From: Desulfobulbus propionicus
GTDB lineage: Bacteria > Desulfobacterota > Desulfobulbia > Desulfobulbales > Desulfobulbaceae
DNA length: 64,000 bases
NCBI GenBank assembly: GCA_002748755.1
Contig: PDTD01000019.1
Location: forward strand, 1 to 64,000
Reading direction: 5' to 3'
In this document: positions 16,739 through 25,225 of the stretch, one piece after another
Position numbering within the stretch: position 1 is the first letter of the stretch
Layout of the letters: the number at the start of each line of letters is the position of its first letter
Translations under genes and position numbers: made by a program
Notes under the pieces: model-generated
The model's database searches: none
What the model was told of the DNA's origin: nothing
What the model saw: the letters and a program-made list of their open reading frames with translations, nothing else

Positions 16739-17804
16739 ATTCTGGGTCGTGATCAGGGGTAAGGAGCTGCCTGATGCCTGCCAGCACCTCACCTGGAGAG
16801 ATGGCATACAGACAGTTCAGATGTTTTTGGGGACATACTGATTTTTTACAGGGGCTGCAGGGTAACTCTTTGCGGATAATAACCGAGCATGGAGAAAAAG
16901 GACCAGTGGCGATGTGATCAGTGGAGCCAAAAATCGCCACCAATGGGGTGCCCAGCGCAGCAGCCACATGCATCAAGCCGGAATCATTGGTCACGAATGC
17001 CGCACATTGCTCAATGAGCGCTATGGCCTCGATCAAGTCTGTTGCCCCGGTAAAATCCAGAACATGGTCTCGTTGGGGAACAGCCTGCCGTATGTGTTTG
17101 GCCGTCTCTTGATCGGCCTTGGTCCCGAATACCGCAACATCGGCTGCCAACTCCGTACATATTCGTAAGGCAAGCTCGGCAAACTGTTCTGCTGGCCATC
17201 GTTTCGCCGGTCCATACGCGGCCCCGGGATTCAATCCGATCAGCGGGCGTCTCTTTGTGCCTTTTGACATGGCAGCTAGTCGCTGCTTGGCTTTGCCCCG
17301 AACCTGCTGGGGAACAAACAATTCCAGTCTATCCTCTGAAGGGGTCAGCCCCAACCCCTGGAGCATTTCCTGATAATAATAGACCTGATGCTTCAAACCA
17401 ATATCCGCTGCTTTTATAACGCCATGGGTCAACAGGAGGCGGCGCCCATCCGTTGTATACCCGCCTCGGGCAGGTATTCCGGCAACGCAGCTTATCAAGG
17501 CTGCTTCAAAGGCATTCTGCAGGAGTATGGCGCAATCAAACCGTTCCCGGGCCAGCTCACGCGCAAGTTTCCACTTGCCGAGAACCCCTTGGTGCCTTCC
17601 CTGGCGGTCATAGAGGATTAGTCGATCCACTCGGGGACTGTGGCGAAAGATATCCGCGACCCAAGGCAGGAGCAGGATGCTGATGGTGCTTGCAGGAAAA
17701 TTTTCGCGTATGGTGCGGACAGCAGGAGTGGTCATCACTGCGTCCCCTATCCAGTTGGTTGACCGGATCAGAATACGTTCTGGATGACGGGGAAACGACT
17801 TCAT
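16722..17804 (-). CDS. waaF: ADP-heptose:LPS heptosyltransferase II (GT9)
   Basis: This GT-B enzyme adds heptose to the LPS inner core at the cytoplasmic face of the membrane. It has RILIRSTNWIGDAVMTTPAVRTI at the N-terminus (quoted in part: STNWIGDAVMTTPAVRTI), LIGLNPGAAYGPAKRWPAEQF, and the donor-site TNDSGLMHVAAALGTPLVAIFGSTD. A Cys-rich stretch (CSPCKKSVCPQKHLNC) follows, as is usual in WaaF. It has 360 residues. Its ATG overlaps the stop of the YcaO gene, and its stop overlaps the gmhB start. Confidence 0.92.
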   Translation of the reverse strand: MKSFPRHPERILIRSTNWIGDAVMTTPAVRTIRENFPASTISILLLPWVADIFRHSPRVDRLILYDRQGRHQGVLGKWKLARELARERFDCAILLQNAFEAALISCVAGIPARGGYTTDGRRLLLTHGVIKAADIGLKHQVYYYQEMLQGLGLTPSEDRLELFVPQQVRGKAKQRLAAMSKGTKRRPLIGLNPGAAYGPAKRWPAEQFAELALRICTELAADVAVFGTKADQETAKHIRQAVPQRDHVLDFTGATDLIEAIALIEQCAAFVTNDSGLMHVAAALGTPLVAIFGSTDHIATGPFSPCSVIIRKELPCSPCKKSVCPQKHLNCLYAISPGEVLAGIRQLLTPDHDPEYGAPG

Positions 17805-19564
17805 GCTCCTCCCACGGTCTTATCTTGTTGCAAAAGGTTGTCCAGGCGCTCTAGGGCAAATGCGATGGCTGGATCCAGGCTCAACGCAATCTGGTATTCT
17901 TCTCTAGCCTTCTCTCTTCTCCCCGTTAATTCAAGGTTAAGGGCAAGATTCGCGTGATCAATGGCGGAACCGGGATTGAGTTGAACTGCCCTGAGAAAGT
18001 GATCTGCTGCCTTTTCATACTGCCCTTTCTTGTAATAACATACCCCTATTGTGTTGTGCATATCCGCCCGTTCCTCGTCAACCTCAAGCCCTTTGAGCAA
18101 CGCCTCGATGGCCAGGTCAAACCTACCAAGATCACGCTGGCAGCAGCCTAAATAGGAATAGATATATGGGATATCCTCAGCGTTCGGTGACAGGCTCAGC
18201 GCCTCCATGAAGTAATGTTCGGCCTCCTGACAGGCTCCCTGCTCATAGGCGAACTTGCCTTGATAAAAAGCCAAAAAATATCCGTTGTCCACATACTTTT
18301 GCATGTCAGCAAGTTTCTCAACCAGCTCTTGTCCAAAGAGCAACCGACTGGCCAGTTTTGCAGCGAACATGGCGCCGTTGCCGCCCATGGCCCGCTCCCT
18401 GAAGTGGGCACCGGGTAGAATGGCATACAGGGCTGGAATGCGTAGCGCAGAATGGGTGGTATCAATCAGATAAATATCAGATCCCATGCGCTGGACCGCT
18501 TGCAGGTATCCTTGAATCTCCACCAGCATGTCCTCATTGGCAAGCGAGATCATATCATCCAGGGCAATAGTTTTGTCAGAATGGATGACATGGGCAACTG
18601 CATCAAGCGTTGACGGTTTAGGGAGTCCGCTGGCCATATAATGTGAGCCTGTCTCAAAATCACCGGCAAGCTGGGCCACCTCCGTCAGGGCACGAATGAG
18701 TGATTTGACCGGATCAGGAGTCGTGCCGGCGGTATAGACGATCTCACTCTTTTCAGGGAATGTGGTGGGATCCCACGCCAGGGCTGCAATGGTAGGAATA
18801 CCTGTATCCAGGGAAAAATCGTTCAGATAGAGTTCTATCCCCTGTGCCGCAAACTGAGCCAGGAGTTGACAGGCCACAGGATGGCGTATACTGGAGATGT
18901 CTATGGCAGGAGTGATGAGTCGGTTCTGACTAACCAGCGCACAGACATGGCGTTCTATGAGTTCGGAAACGCCTTGCAGGAGGGCTTCTTCAAGCGTATT
19001 GCCTGCTGATGGACCGTTGAATTCGTTGATGGCATAAAACCAACTAAAGGGGACAAGAATTGGGCTGTTGTCAGAAAGCCTTGTGGCCCAGGTCCATTGC
19101 ATGGGCAGGTCTTTGAGCAGAAGATCAAAAATTTCCGGGGCAAGAGTACCATCATGTACCGAATCCAGCAGGATCTGTTGTTCAAGAACAGGAAACCCTT
19201 GCCGTACCATGGACGGATAGTCCCCTACCGCAAAGTTAGCACTGTTTTGCATAAAACTGAAAAAACTGTACCGCTCGGCCAACTCCATGCACGCACTGGC
19301 CTTAGCCTGTTCAGGTGTTGAGCCTTTTCCCATCTGATTTTTACTGCCAATGACTGCCTGCGCATCTGCACCGCACACACTGAAATAAACAGGTATACCC
19401 AGGCGTCCGGTATCAATGCGTCGGACCTCTTTCAGGATATCAAGTCCGGTTTCCCTAAGCCGTTGTTGCAATTTTTGAACGGTCTCTGCCGGTGTGCAGG
19501 CTTTGTCCTGGTCATGGGTGTAGTTTTTAGGACACGACTGCAGTTGTATAATTTTTTTTTGCAT
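17801..19564 (-). CDS. YcaO-domain protein with C-terminal TPR repeats
   Basis: Residues about 60-400 form a YcaO domain, the ATP-dependent cyclodehydratase/thioamidation fold. GKGSTPEQAKASACMELAERYSFF and NTLEEALLQGVSELIERH (both seen in part) carry the Glu/Arg ATP-binding pattern. Residues about 430-580 are TPR repeats (AEHYFMEALSLSPNAED, YSYLGCCQRDLGRFDLAI, NTIGVCYYKKGQYEKAADHF, NLALNLELTGRREKAREEY). E. coli YcaO also has a C-terminal helical/TPR part and supports RimO. No precursor peptide, TfuA or dehydrogenase gene is adjacent, so a natural-product role is not indicated. It is coupled to waaF by an ATGA overlap. The function is unknown. Confidence 0.85.
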   Translation of the reverse strand: MQKKIIQLQSCPKNYTHDQDKACTPAETVQKLQQRLRETGLDILKEVRRIDTGRLGIPVYFSVCGADAQAVIGSKNQMGKGSTPEQAKASACMELAERYSFFSFMQNSANFAVGDYPSMVRQGFPVLEQQILLDSVHDGTLAPEIFDLLLKDLPMQWTWATRLSDNSPILVPFSWFYAINEFNGPSAGNTLEEALLQGVSELIERHVCALVSQNRLITPAIDISSIRHPVACQLLAQFAAQGIELYLNDFSLDTGIPTIAALAWDPTTFPEKSEIVYTAGTTPDPVKSLIRALTEVAQLAGDFETGSHYMASGLPKPSTLDAVAHVIHSDKTIALDDMISLANEDMLVEIQGYLQAVQRMGSDIYLIDTTHSALRIPALYAILPGAHFRERAMGGNGAMFAAKLASRLLFGQELVEKLADMQKYVDNGYFLAFYQGKFAYEQGACQEAEHYFMEALSLSPNAEDIPYIYSYLGCCQRDLGRFDLAIEALLKGLEVDEERADMHNTIGVCYYKKGQYEKAADHFLRAVQLNPGSAIDHANLALNLELTGRREKAREEYQIALSLDPAIAFALERLDNLLQQDKTVGGA

Positions 19565-19683
19565 GGATAAGCGTTGCCCTGTTTCTTGTTTATGTGAGGA
19601 GCGTTTTTCTTATAAGCAGGTTGCGTGGTGGAATCCAAGGCATTCTGCTGTTGGCACACAGATCTGCGGACAGAGGCCTTGCC

Positions 19684-20208
19684 CTAATCAAGAGAAACTT
19701 GAAACTGTGCGCAAAGCTTAATGAGCTGCGATTCTCTCCTGAACCAGGCTGGGCCGTATGGTTGCAGGGAGAGTGTTCTCAGTGTTGGTGCAGTGGCGGC
19801 CAGGGTCACTTTCAGGTAGTTGTCAGGGGTTGCCTCATCCAGGCGATCGGGCCATTCAATCAGACAGACATCCCTGTCCGTCAAATAATCGAGTAATCCG
19901 GCTGCCTCAACCTCATCGGCATTATTGAGGCGATACAGATCCATATGATAAATGGACATGCTGGATCCGATATATTCGTGCATCAACCCGTAGGAGGGGC
20001 TGGACACATACTGGTCCTCACTGATACCAAAAGCCTGCGCCATGCACTGAACCAGCGTGGTCTTGCCGCTGCCTAGACCTCCGTGCAACAGCAAAACATC
20101 ACCGGGTTCTGCATAGGCCGTCAGCTTTGCGCCAAATCGGCAAAGTTGATGCTCAAGAAGCGGGGCCGTCGTCAATTGATGTTGTTGGGAAGTATTTTCT
20201 GCGTTCAT
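19684..20208 (-). CDS. tsaE: tRNA threonylcarbamoyladenosine biosynthesis ATPase TsaE
   Basis: This is the ATPase partner of TsaB-TsaD in t6A37 formation on tRNA. It has the Walker A LHGGLGSGKTTLVQ, the switch-like SSPSYGLMHEY, and HMDLYRLNNADEVEAAGL with LIEWPDRL. The chosen ATG at 20208 gives 174 residues with a variable N-terminus; a longer in-frame start at 20259 is less likely. The C-terminal extension after LSLQPYGPAW is unusually long for the family. The 228 bases between it and rlmH hold no gene I can support. Confidence 0.92.
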   Translation of the reverse strand: MNAENTSQQHQLTTAPLLEHQLCRFGAKLTAYAEPGDVLLLHGGLGSGKTTLVQCMAQAFGISEDQYVSSPSYGLMHEYIGSSMSIYHMDLYRLNNADEVEAAGLLDYLTDRDVCLIEWPDRLDEATPDNYLKVTLAATAPTLRTLSLQPYGPAWFRRESQLIKLCAQFQVSLD

Positions 20209-20436
20209 AGGAAAAATTCTGTACGCCGCCTCACGTTGGCCACCTGAGAAGGAGCGCAAAGGTCGGTAGAGGCCAACAAGAGTGCATAATAGTGACTGTT
20301 ATCGTCTGAAACACTGTATACAGAAAGCTGGAGGAAGGTGCACGAAAGCAATATAACAGACTCCCCGGTGCGTACCGATAATTCTTTGTAAAAAAGCCTT
20401 CGCCCCAAGAGGCGGACAACACGCCACCACAAACAA

Positions 20437-20910
20437 TCACTTGTGGTACTTCTGTCCAGCCAATATGGTATAGGCCCGATAGAGTTGTTCCAGAAGGATC
20501 AGCCTGGTCATCTCATGGGTAAAGGTAAGGGCTGAAAGTGAAACAACTTTCCCGCTTTGCTGCACGAGAGCATGGTGCAGGCCCAGGTGACCGCCGATAA
20601 GCATGTTGACGGTTCCGACGCCTTGATCGCGCCACTGTGCAATCAAGGCTGCTAGGCCGGGAGAATCCATGGACGCCCCCAGAGGGTCAAGGGCGACAAG
20701 CACAGTGTTCCCGCTGGAGATCACTTTACTCATAAGAAGTTGTGCCTCGGCCTCCCTGATAGCCTCCTCACTGCGTTTGCGATCTTGGACAGTACGGACA
20801 ACAGGCACCTCAACCTCGGTATAATGGCGCAGTCTTTGCAGATATTCTTCGATGCCAGTATGCAGAAAATTTGCCTTTGTTTTCCCCAAAAACGGGATGA
20901 CAATTTTCAT
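20437..20910 (-). CDS. rlmH: 23S rRNA pseudouridine-1915 N3-methyltransferase RlmH
   Basis: This SPOUT methyltransferase acts on helix 69 of 23S rRNA. The C-terminal knot region is clear: VNMLIGGHLGLHHAL (SAM loop), VVSLSALTFTHEMTRLILLEQLYRAYTI (seen in part) and the terminal KYHK typical of RlmH. It has 157 residues, the normal length. Its start overlaps the stop of the YkgJ-type gene by 4 bases. Confidence 0.95.
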   Translation of the reverse strand: MKIVIPFLGKTKANFLHTGIEEYLQRLRHYTEVEVPVVRTVQDRKRSEEAIREAEAQLLMSKVISSGNTVLVALDPLGASMDSPGLAALIAQWRDQGVGTVNMLIGGHLGLHHALVQQSGKVVSLSALTFTHEMTRLILLEQLYRAYTILAGQKYHK

Positions 20911-21329
20911 CTCCCGGCACCGGAGCGAGCCTGAACGATTTTTTCAAGATGGACGCAGAATTCCTGGTAACTAAGCGCCGTGTTCAATCCGGGGCAGGAC
21001 TCGGTTATGGTCAGGTAATTGGTATGGTCGTGGATCATGCTTGGATGGAGGGGCCATTCCCGGCAGCGTTCTGGACGCCCCTGGTGCACCCGGCATCCCC
21101 TGAGCTGTTCATCATAGAATATACAGTGCCCATCCACCACCTGCATCTGAACCACTGTACCAGTTATCCGCCAGTATCTTTCCCGGGCTTCTTCTTCGGT
21201 TATGCCCAAAGCAGCCGCCATACGCTCTTGATCATACGGACTCAGAGAAACCGTGGTTGCACCATGGCAGCAATAACCACATCGTGTGCATTGAAAAATT
21301 TTCTGGCTGAGGACTTCTATGTGTTCCAT
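20907..21329 (-). CDS. YkgJ-family cysteine cluster protein
   Basis: This small protein has the family's metal- or cluster-binding cysteines: CTRCGYCCHG near residue 15, CIFYDEQLRGCRVHQGRPERCREWPLHP in the middle (seen as C, C and C), and ESCPGL near the end. The family is described as zinc- or iron-chelating, with unknown function. The ATG at 21329 (MEHIEVL) gives 140 residues; a longer in-frame start at 21371 would run through the terminator hairpin of yqgE and is rejected. It is coupled to rlmH. Confidence 0.85.
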   Translation of the reverse strand: MEHIEVLSQKIFQCTRCGYCCHGATTVSLSPYDQERMAAALGITEEEARERYWRITGTVVQMQVVDGHCIFYDEQLRGCRVHQGRPERCREWPLHPSMIHDHTNYLTITESCPGLNTALSYQEFCVHLEKIVQARSGAGR

Positions 21330-21342
21330 GGCTTTTTTGCAT

Positions 21343-21374
21343 AAAAAAAGCGTTGATTCGCACTGAATCAACGC
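21343..21374 (-). terminator. Intrinsic terminator of yqgE
   Basis: GCGTTGATTC (21350-21359) pairs perfectly with GAATCAACGC (21365-21374), and seven A at 21343-21349 give a U tract on the minus strand. It stands between yqgE and the YkgJ-type gene. Confidence 0.85.
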
Positions 21375-21401
21375 GTGCTGAAAACAGTGAGATTCTTGTT
21401 G

Positions 21402-21953
21402 CTAGGCGTAGCCTATCACATCACCAAAGGAGGAGATGTCGATCCCGAAATTTTGGGCTGCCTTTTTCCATTTTTGATCGTCTGGGGTGTGGAACAATAC
21501 ATCATAATCAGCCGGAAGTGTCAACCAGCTATTGTCAATTAATTCTGCCTCTAACTGACCCGGTCCCCATCCTGCATATCCGAGCAAGAAAAGATATTGT
21601 TCAGGCCCCTCCCCCATGCTGATATCTTCCAGCAGCCGGGTATCACGGGATAAGGATACGGAGGAACTCACCTGCAGGGCATGCCGTTTATGTACCGCTG
21701 CTCGATAGAGGATAAAACCGGCATCCAGTTCCACTGGACCACCTATATAAACAGGAGGCAAAGGGGTGCCCGGAATGGGCAGATTGATACCATGAAATAT
21801 CTCAAGCAGGGTGATCTCATAATTGGGATTGTTCACAACCATCCCCATGGCACCCTCTTCATTATGGGCACATATGAATATAACCTGTTCCTTAAAGCGC
21901 GGGTCGGGCATCTGTGGGGTTGAAATAAGGAAATTTCCTGTTAAACTGTCCAT
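21402..21953 (-). CDS. yqgE: YqgE/AlgH family protein
   Basis: This 183-residue protein matches the UPF0301 family: GNFLISTPQMPDPRFKEQVIF at the start (seen in part), GAMGMVVNNPNYEI, VYIGGPVELDAGFIL, and LFLLGYAGWGPGQLEAELIDNSW (seen in part). AlgH was named for alginate regulation in Pseudomonas, but the molecular function is not established. It is a single gene with its own terminator. Confidence 0.93.
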   Translation of the reverse strand: MDSLTGNFLISTPQMPDPRFKEQVIFICAHNEEGAMGMVVNNPNYEITLLEIFHGINLPIPGTPLPPVYIGGPVELDAGFILYRAAVHKRHALQVSSSVSLSRDTRLLEDISMGEGPEQYLFLLGYAGWGPGQLEAELIDNSWLTLPADYDVLFHTPDDQKWKKAAQNFGIDISSFGDVIGYA

Positions 21954-22141
21954 AATACCGACTCCGGTTAAGTTCGTTCGTTAGTGCACTGTAGCATCCA
22001 TGAAACGGATGAGTCAAGAGGAAGCGGACGCCAGCGGAAATACCGTCCCACATCAACAGTGGCAGCAGGTGCACTCATATCATACAGCCAGTGCAAGAGA
22101 GAATATCTGAAAGCACTGCAAAACATCCAGGAGGTAAAAAA

Positions 22142-22351
22142 ATGAATACTTCCGGATCGCTGCATCCGACCAGTGATAAGATGAAAAAGGTGTTGAGCTG
22201 GGTAAGCGAAATGCTGGAGACACACCCGGAAATGACCCGATCTGCACTTTTGCAAAAGGCAGAGCTACAATTTGACCTCTCTCCTGCGGATTGCCTTTTT
22301 CTGGATAAAAATTTCACTGACCCTCCCCCTTCGGGCGGCGAGAACGCCTAA
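22142..22351 (+). CDS. Small hypothetical protein (69 aa)
   Basis: AGGAGG lies 8 bases before the ATG at 22142, a strong ribosome binding site, which is the main reason to accept this gene. The product is mostly helical (KMKKVLSWVSEMLETHPEM, SALLQKAELQFDLSPADCLFL) and ends in a proline- and glycine-rich tail. I do not recognise it. The TAA stop (22349-22351) is the first triplet of a copy of the 228-bp element. Confidence 0.6.
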   Translation: MNTSGSLHPTSDKMKKVLSWVSEMLETHPEMTRSALLQKAELQFDLSPADCLFLDKNFTDPPPSGGENA

Positions 22352-22467
22352 CCAGGATTGCTCATGAACATCTTATCGTATTTGATAAAAGAGACAAAAA
22401 CAGATGGATATGATGTCCGTAAGCACGCTCATAGTCCGCCAAAATGTTCATGGGGAAACCTGGGCTA
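22349..22467 (+). repeat. 228-bp TIR element, internally deleted copy (119 bp)
   Basis: The left end TAACCAGGATTGCTCATGA and the body up to CAAAATGTTCATGG match the family. It then jumps to a right-end-like AACCTGGGCTA, so the middle and right half are gone. It separates the 69-residue gene from the histidine kinase gene. Confidence 0.75.
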
Positions 22468-22512
22468 AGCATACCTTATTGTTCAACGGATCAAGGCGCT
22501 GGACAAGACCAC

Positions 22513-24339
22513 TCACTGTTCTATGGGAAACATAAGACGCACGGTTGTTCCCTCTTTGGGACGACTTTCAATGGTTATCTTGCCATGATGATCTGCCATT
22601 ATTTTCTGTGTGATTGCCAGACCTATCCCTGTTCCCTGTGCTTTGGTGGTAAAATAGGGGTAAAATACCTGGCGCAAGGTCTCTCTATCCATACCCTCAC
22701 CGGTATCACGGATTGTGATGCAGACCTGTGAGGGATCAGCGTTGCTCTGGCGAGCTGACACCATCAGCGTACCGCCTGACTCCATTGCCTGCAGGCTGTT
22801 TAAAAAAATATTCATGCAGACCTGATTCAACCGATCAGTATCCCCCCTAACAAGAGGCAGATTGTCCTCAACCCATAGTTCCACGGCCACGCCTCGATTT
22901 GCACATTCCGTATTCAGGAACTCCAGGCACTTGGTCAAGAGCTGTCCTATATGCAGCGGGGTAATGTGCAGGGACATCGGCCGAGTCAGGCTGAGCATCT
23001 CTGTGATGGTTCGATTCATTCGTTCGGTTTCCTGAATCAACAGATCAGCGGCATTCTGTTCTTTACTGCCGATGGTAAACTGATTTTTCAACAGCAATGC
23101 CAACCCTTTTATTGAACTCAAGGGGTTGCGGATTTCGTGCGCCACCCCTCCTGCCATTTTGCCGATAGCCGCTAATCGTTCGTTTTCACGTATTTTCTGT
23201 TCCAACATCTTCACTTCAGAGACATCCGAGAGGAGCAACACTGTCCCCATATATCGTTGTTCACTGTCAAGGATACAGATGGTGCGACACATGAGAACAA
23301 AGGTAGTTTCTTGAAACTGGGCCTCAAGTTCTTGCTCTTTATATCCCCCCCCTTCCAGTCCCGTCCTTCTGGTTAAAAAGGCTGCCATGTCCGGCGGCAG
23401 CAGTGCAGCTGGAGGACGGTCGATGGCATCTGCCTGAGGTATCCCGGTCATTTCAGCCACCACCTGATTCCAAGTGGCTACTCTGCCTTTTGGGTCAGTC
23501 GCAATAATTCCTACGGGTAACTTTGCTATCAGCAGCGAGGTAAAGGCCTGTATCTTGTTGAGGGTTTGTTGCGAAACACGGTATCCCTGGATCATGGAGA
23601 GAGAGAGCCAGCCAGCAAGGCCGATAAGAAGCATGACTGCCGATAGCATTATTAACTGCACCTGCAGTCTACCTACAGCCTTGTCAAAGGCGCTCATGTC
23701 CAGGCCTATAATGATGAAATGGCGTGTATCCCTGTGCTGAGGAGACACTAAAGGAGGATGGAGATCATCCCTGGTGGTAAAGAAATGATGCCGCCGTGGC
23801 ATCCGGGATCGGCCTATTTCCGCATACCGTACTGGAAAAATTGTCTGAAATGGGCGTATGGCCCGGATTATTCGTTTTCCCTCGGAGGTGGTGTCTATGG
23901 AATAGAAGAGCTTGTTTCTTTTGGCACTCTGCTCTGCTTTCTCAAGCAAGTGCAGATGGGATAACACCGTGTTGATTTTCTCCCTCTCACTGTGGGCTAC
24001 AATTCTGCCTTGCCCATCGACGATAACCATTTCTACAACATCGTGGTCGTCGGCAAGGTGTTGTATCACCTTTTGAACATGTTCATACCAGGGATCACTT
24101 TGCCAGTAGCCCTTCCCCATGTCAGCAATAAGTGATACGCGCGATGCCGAATGAACCGCCCGCATCAACGTCAGTGTTTTCTGCAGCAAGGCATTGGTCA
24201 TCAATCGTTTTTCAAGCCGAAGGTTATGGAAGGCAAAGATCACCACAATGATAACCAGCAACCCGGCTGCAGCAGCCAGCAACCAAGGGGAAGCAAAGAG
24301 GAAACGAGACCGGATAATGCCACTGATTGTATTTCTCAT
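22513..24339 (-). CDS. Membrane sensor histidine kinase, ZraS/HydH-like
   Basis: This is a 608-residue two-component sensor. It has a transmembrane helix at about 16-40, a periplasmic region of about 190 residues, a second helix at about 230-255, a PAS domain (LLIAKLPVGIIATDPKGRVATWN region), the H box GGVAHEIRNPLSSIKG, and N/G boxes (NIFLNSLQAMESGG, DTGEGMDRETL, GTGIGLAITQKI). The periplasmic part has a histidine-rich stretch (RRHHFFTT, HPPLVSPQHRDTRHF), consistent with metal sensing. It is divergent from a ZraP-like gene with a sigma-54 promoter. No response regulator gene is adjacent. Confidence 0.9.
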   Translation of the reverse strand: MRNTISGIIRSRFLFASPWLLAAAAGLLVIIVVIFAFHNLRLEKRLMTNALLQKTLTLMRAVHSASRVSLIADMGKGYWQSDPWYEHVQKVIQHLADDHDVVEMVIVDGQGRIVAHSEREKINTVLSHLHLLEKAEQSAKRNKLFYSIDTTSEGKRIIRAIRPFQTIFPVRYAEIGRSRMPRRHHFFTTRDDLHPPLVSPQHRDTRHFIIIGLDMSAFDKAVGRLQVQLIMLSAVMLLIGLAGWLSLSMIQGYRVSQQTLNKIQAFTSLLIAKLPVGIIATDPKGRVATWNQVVAEMTGIPQADAIDRPPAALLPPDMAAFLTRRTGLEGGGYKEQELEAQFQETTFVLMCRTICILDSEQRYMGTVLLLSDVSEVKMLEQKIRENERLAAIGKMAGGVAHEIRNPLSSIKGLALLLKNQFTIGSKEQNAADLLIQETERMNRTITEMLSLTRPMSLHITPLHIGQLLTKCLEFLNTECANRGVAVELWVEDNLPLVRGDTDRLNQVCMNIFLNSLQAMESGGTLMVSARQSNADPSQVCITIRDTGEGMDRETLRQVFYPYFTTKAQGTGIGLAITQKIMADHHGKITIESRPKEGTTVRLMFPIEQ

Positions 24340-24625
24340 ACGTCCTTTTTTGCAAAGAATAGACCATAAGTGCCCGAACTGAGTCAGGAAGATAACCGAC
24401 CAGGAAGACCTCTTGGAACCAGCTCACCCTGCCCTGCTCTTTTTCTCCTGCACTCGCTTTTGTAACGAAAAGAACTGGATCATCCCTCGCAGGTGTATAG
24501 CTTTTATACAGTACATACTCCTGCCCTGTGAAGAAAAGAACCACCTTGGTCTGCCATGTGGATAAGCAGGCAAAGGTGGGGCCTGAAAATTGCCCAAAAT
24601 CAATATATTAAAAATATTTCGCAAT

Positions 24626-24641
24626 TGGCACACTATATGCT
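24626..24641 (+). promoter_or_regulatory. Sigma-54 (-24/-12) promoter of the ZraP-like gene
   Basis: TGGCAC at 24626-24631, five bases, then ATGCT at 24637-24641. The key GG and GC dinucleotides are 10 bases apart, as RpoN promoters require, with one mismatch to TTGCT. It lies 52 bases before the chosen start. In enterobacteria zraP is transcribed from such a promoter by ZraR. The remaining 24340-24600 gap shows no gene. Confidence 0.75.
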
Positions 24642-24693
24642 TTTTTAAGGGTGCAACAGGCAATACTTCAACACATGAACAGGAGACATGCAT

Positions 24694-25122
24694 ATGGATA
24701 ATAAAGCGGTATCCAAAAGAATGCTGCTGGCAATGATTGTAACCACAGGACTGTCGTTTGCCATCACAGAAGCAGCAGTCGCTCAGCATCATCACCATGC
24801 CAGGGAACCAACGTGGTGTCAGGGTCAAGAAAGGAACCCGGAGAAGCTGGAAAAACTTACAGCATTTATGAAGGAAACCAAAAGCCTTCGTAAGCTCCTG
24901 GCTGAAAAACGTGCTGAGATGAGAGCGATCATGGAGGCGCAAAACCCTGACCCTGCGCTGGCTGGAAAAGTGGCTGGCGAGCTGTTTGAGGTACAAGAAC
25001 AAGTACGTGTACAAGCATGGGAAAAAGGTCTATCGTACCCTCTTTTCGAACATGGTTCAGATGGTAACATGTGGCACCGAAGCATGCATAAAAGATCAGT
25101 GCCCGAATGTGGTACTGAATAA
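24694..25122 (+). CDS. ZraP-like periplasmic metal-binding/chaperone protein
   Basis: This 142-residue secreted protein has a signal peptide (MLLAMIVTTGLSFAITEAAVA) and then a histidine cluster, AQHHHHARE. A helical region follows (LEKLTAFMKETKSLRKLLAEK, LAGKVAGELFEVQEQVRVQA, each seen in part), like the CpxP/Spy/ZraP heavy-metal sensor superfamily. ZraP-type proteins bind zinc and act as periplasmic chaperones. ATG 24694 suits the AGGAGA site at 24681 better than the ATG at 24688. Divergent arrangement with a histidine kinase and a sigma-54 promoter support a Zra-like metal-stress unit. Confidence 0.8.
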   Translation: MDNKAVSKRMLLAMIVTTGLSFAITEAAVAQHHHHAREPTWCQGQERNPEKLEKLTAFMKETKSLRKLLAEKRAEMRAIMEAQNPDPALAGKVAGELFEVQEQVRVQAWEKGLSYPLFEHGSDGNMWHRSMHKRSVPECGTE

Positions 25123-25225
25123 GAGCACCCAGCTTTGTCCTTCCCTGGTGGGTTTTCCCTCCTTTTTTACCGCCGGGGGAGGATGTTTCTCTTGGCGCCT
25201 CTAACTGGTAGGCACAAACAAAACT

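Noticed and set aside
17801-19564. A RiPP biosynthetic cluster around the YcaO gene
   Set aside because: No short precursor frame with a leader-like sequence, no dehydrogenase, protease or transporter gene is near; the neighbours are LPS and tRNA/rRNA modification genes.
20205-20440. Two minus-strand frames of 69-75 codons between rlmH and tsaE
   Set aside because: They overlap each other in different frames, resemble nothing known and have no clear ribosome binding site; the stretch more likely holds the tsaE promoter.
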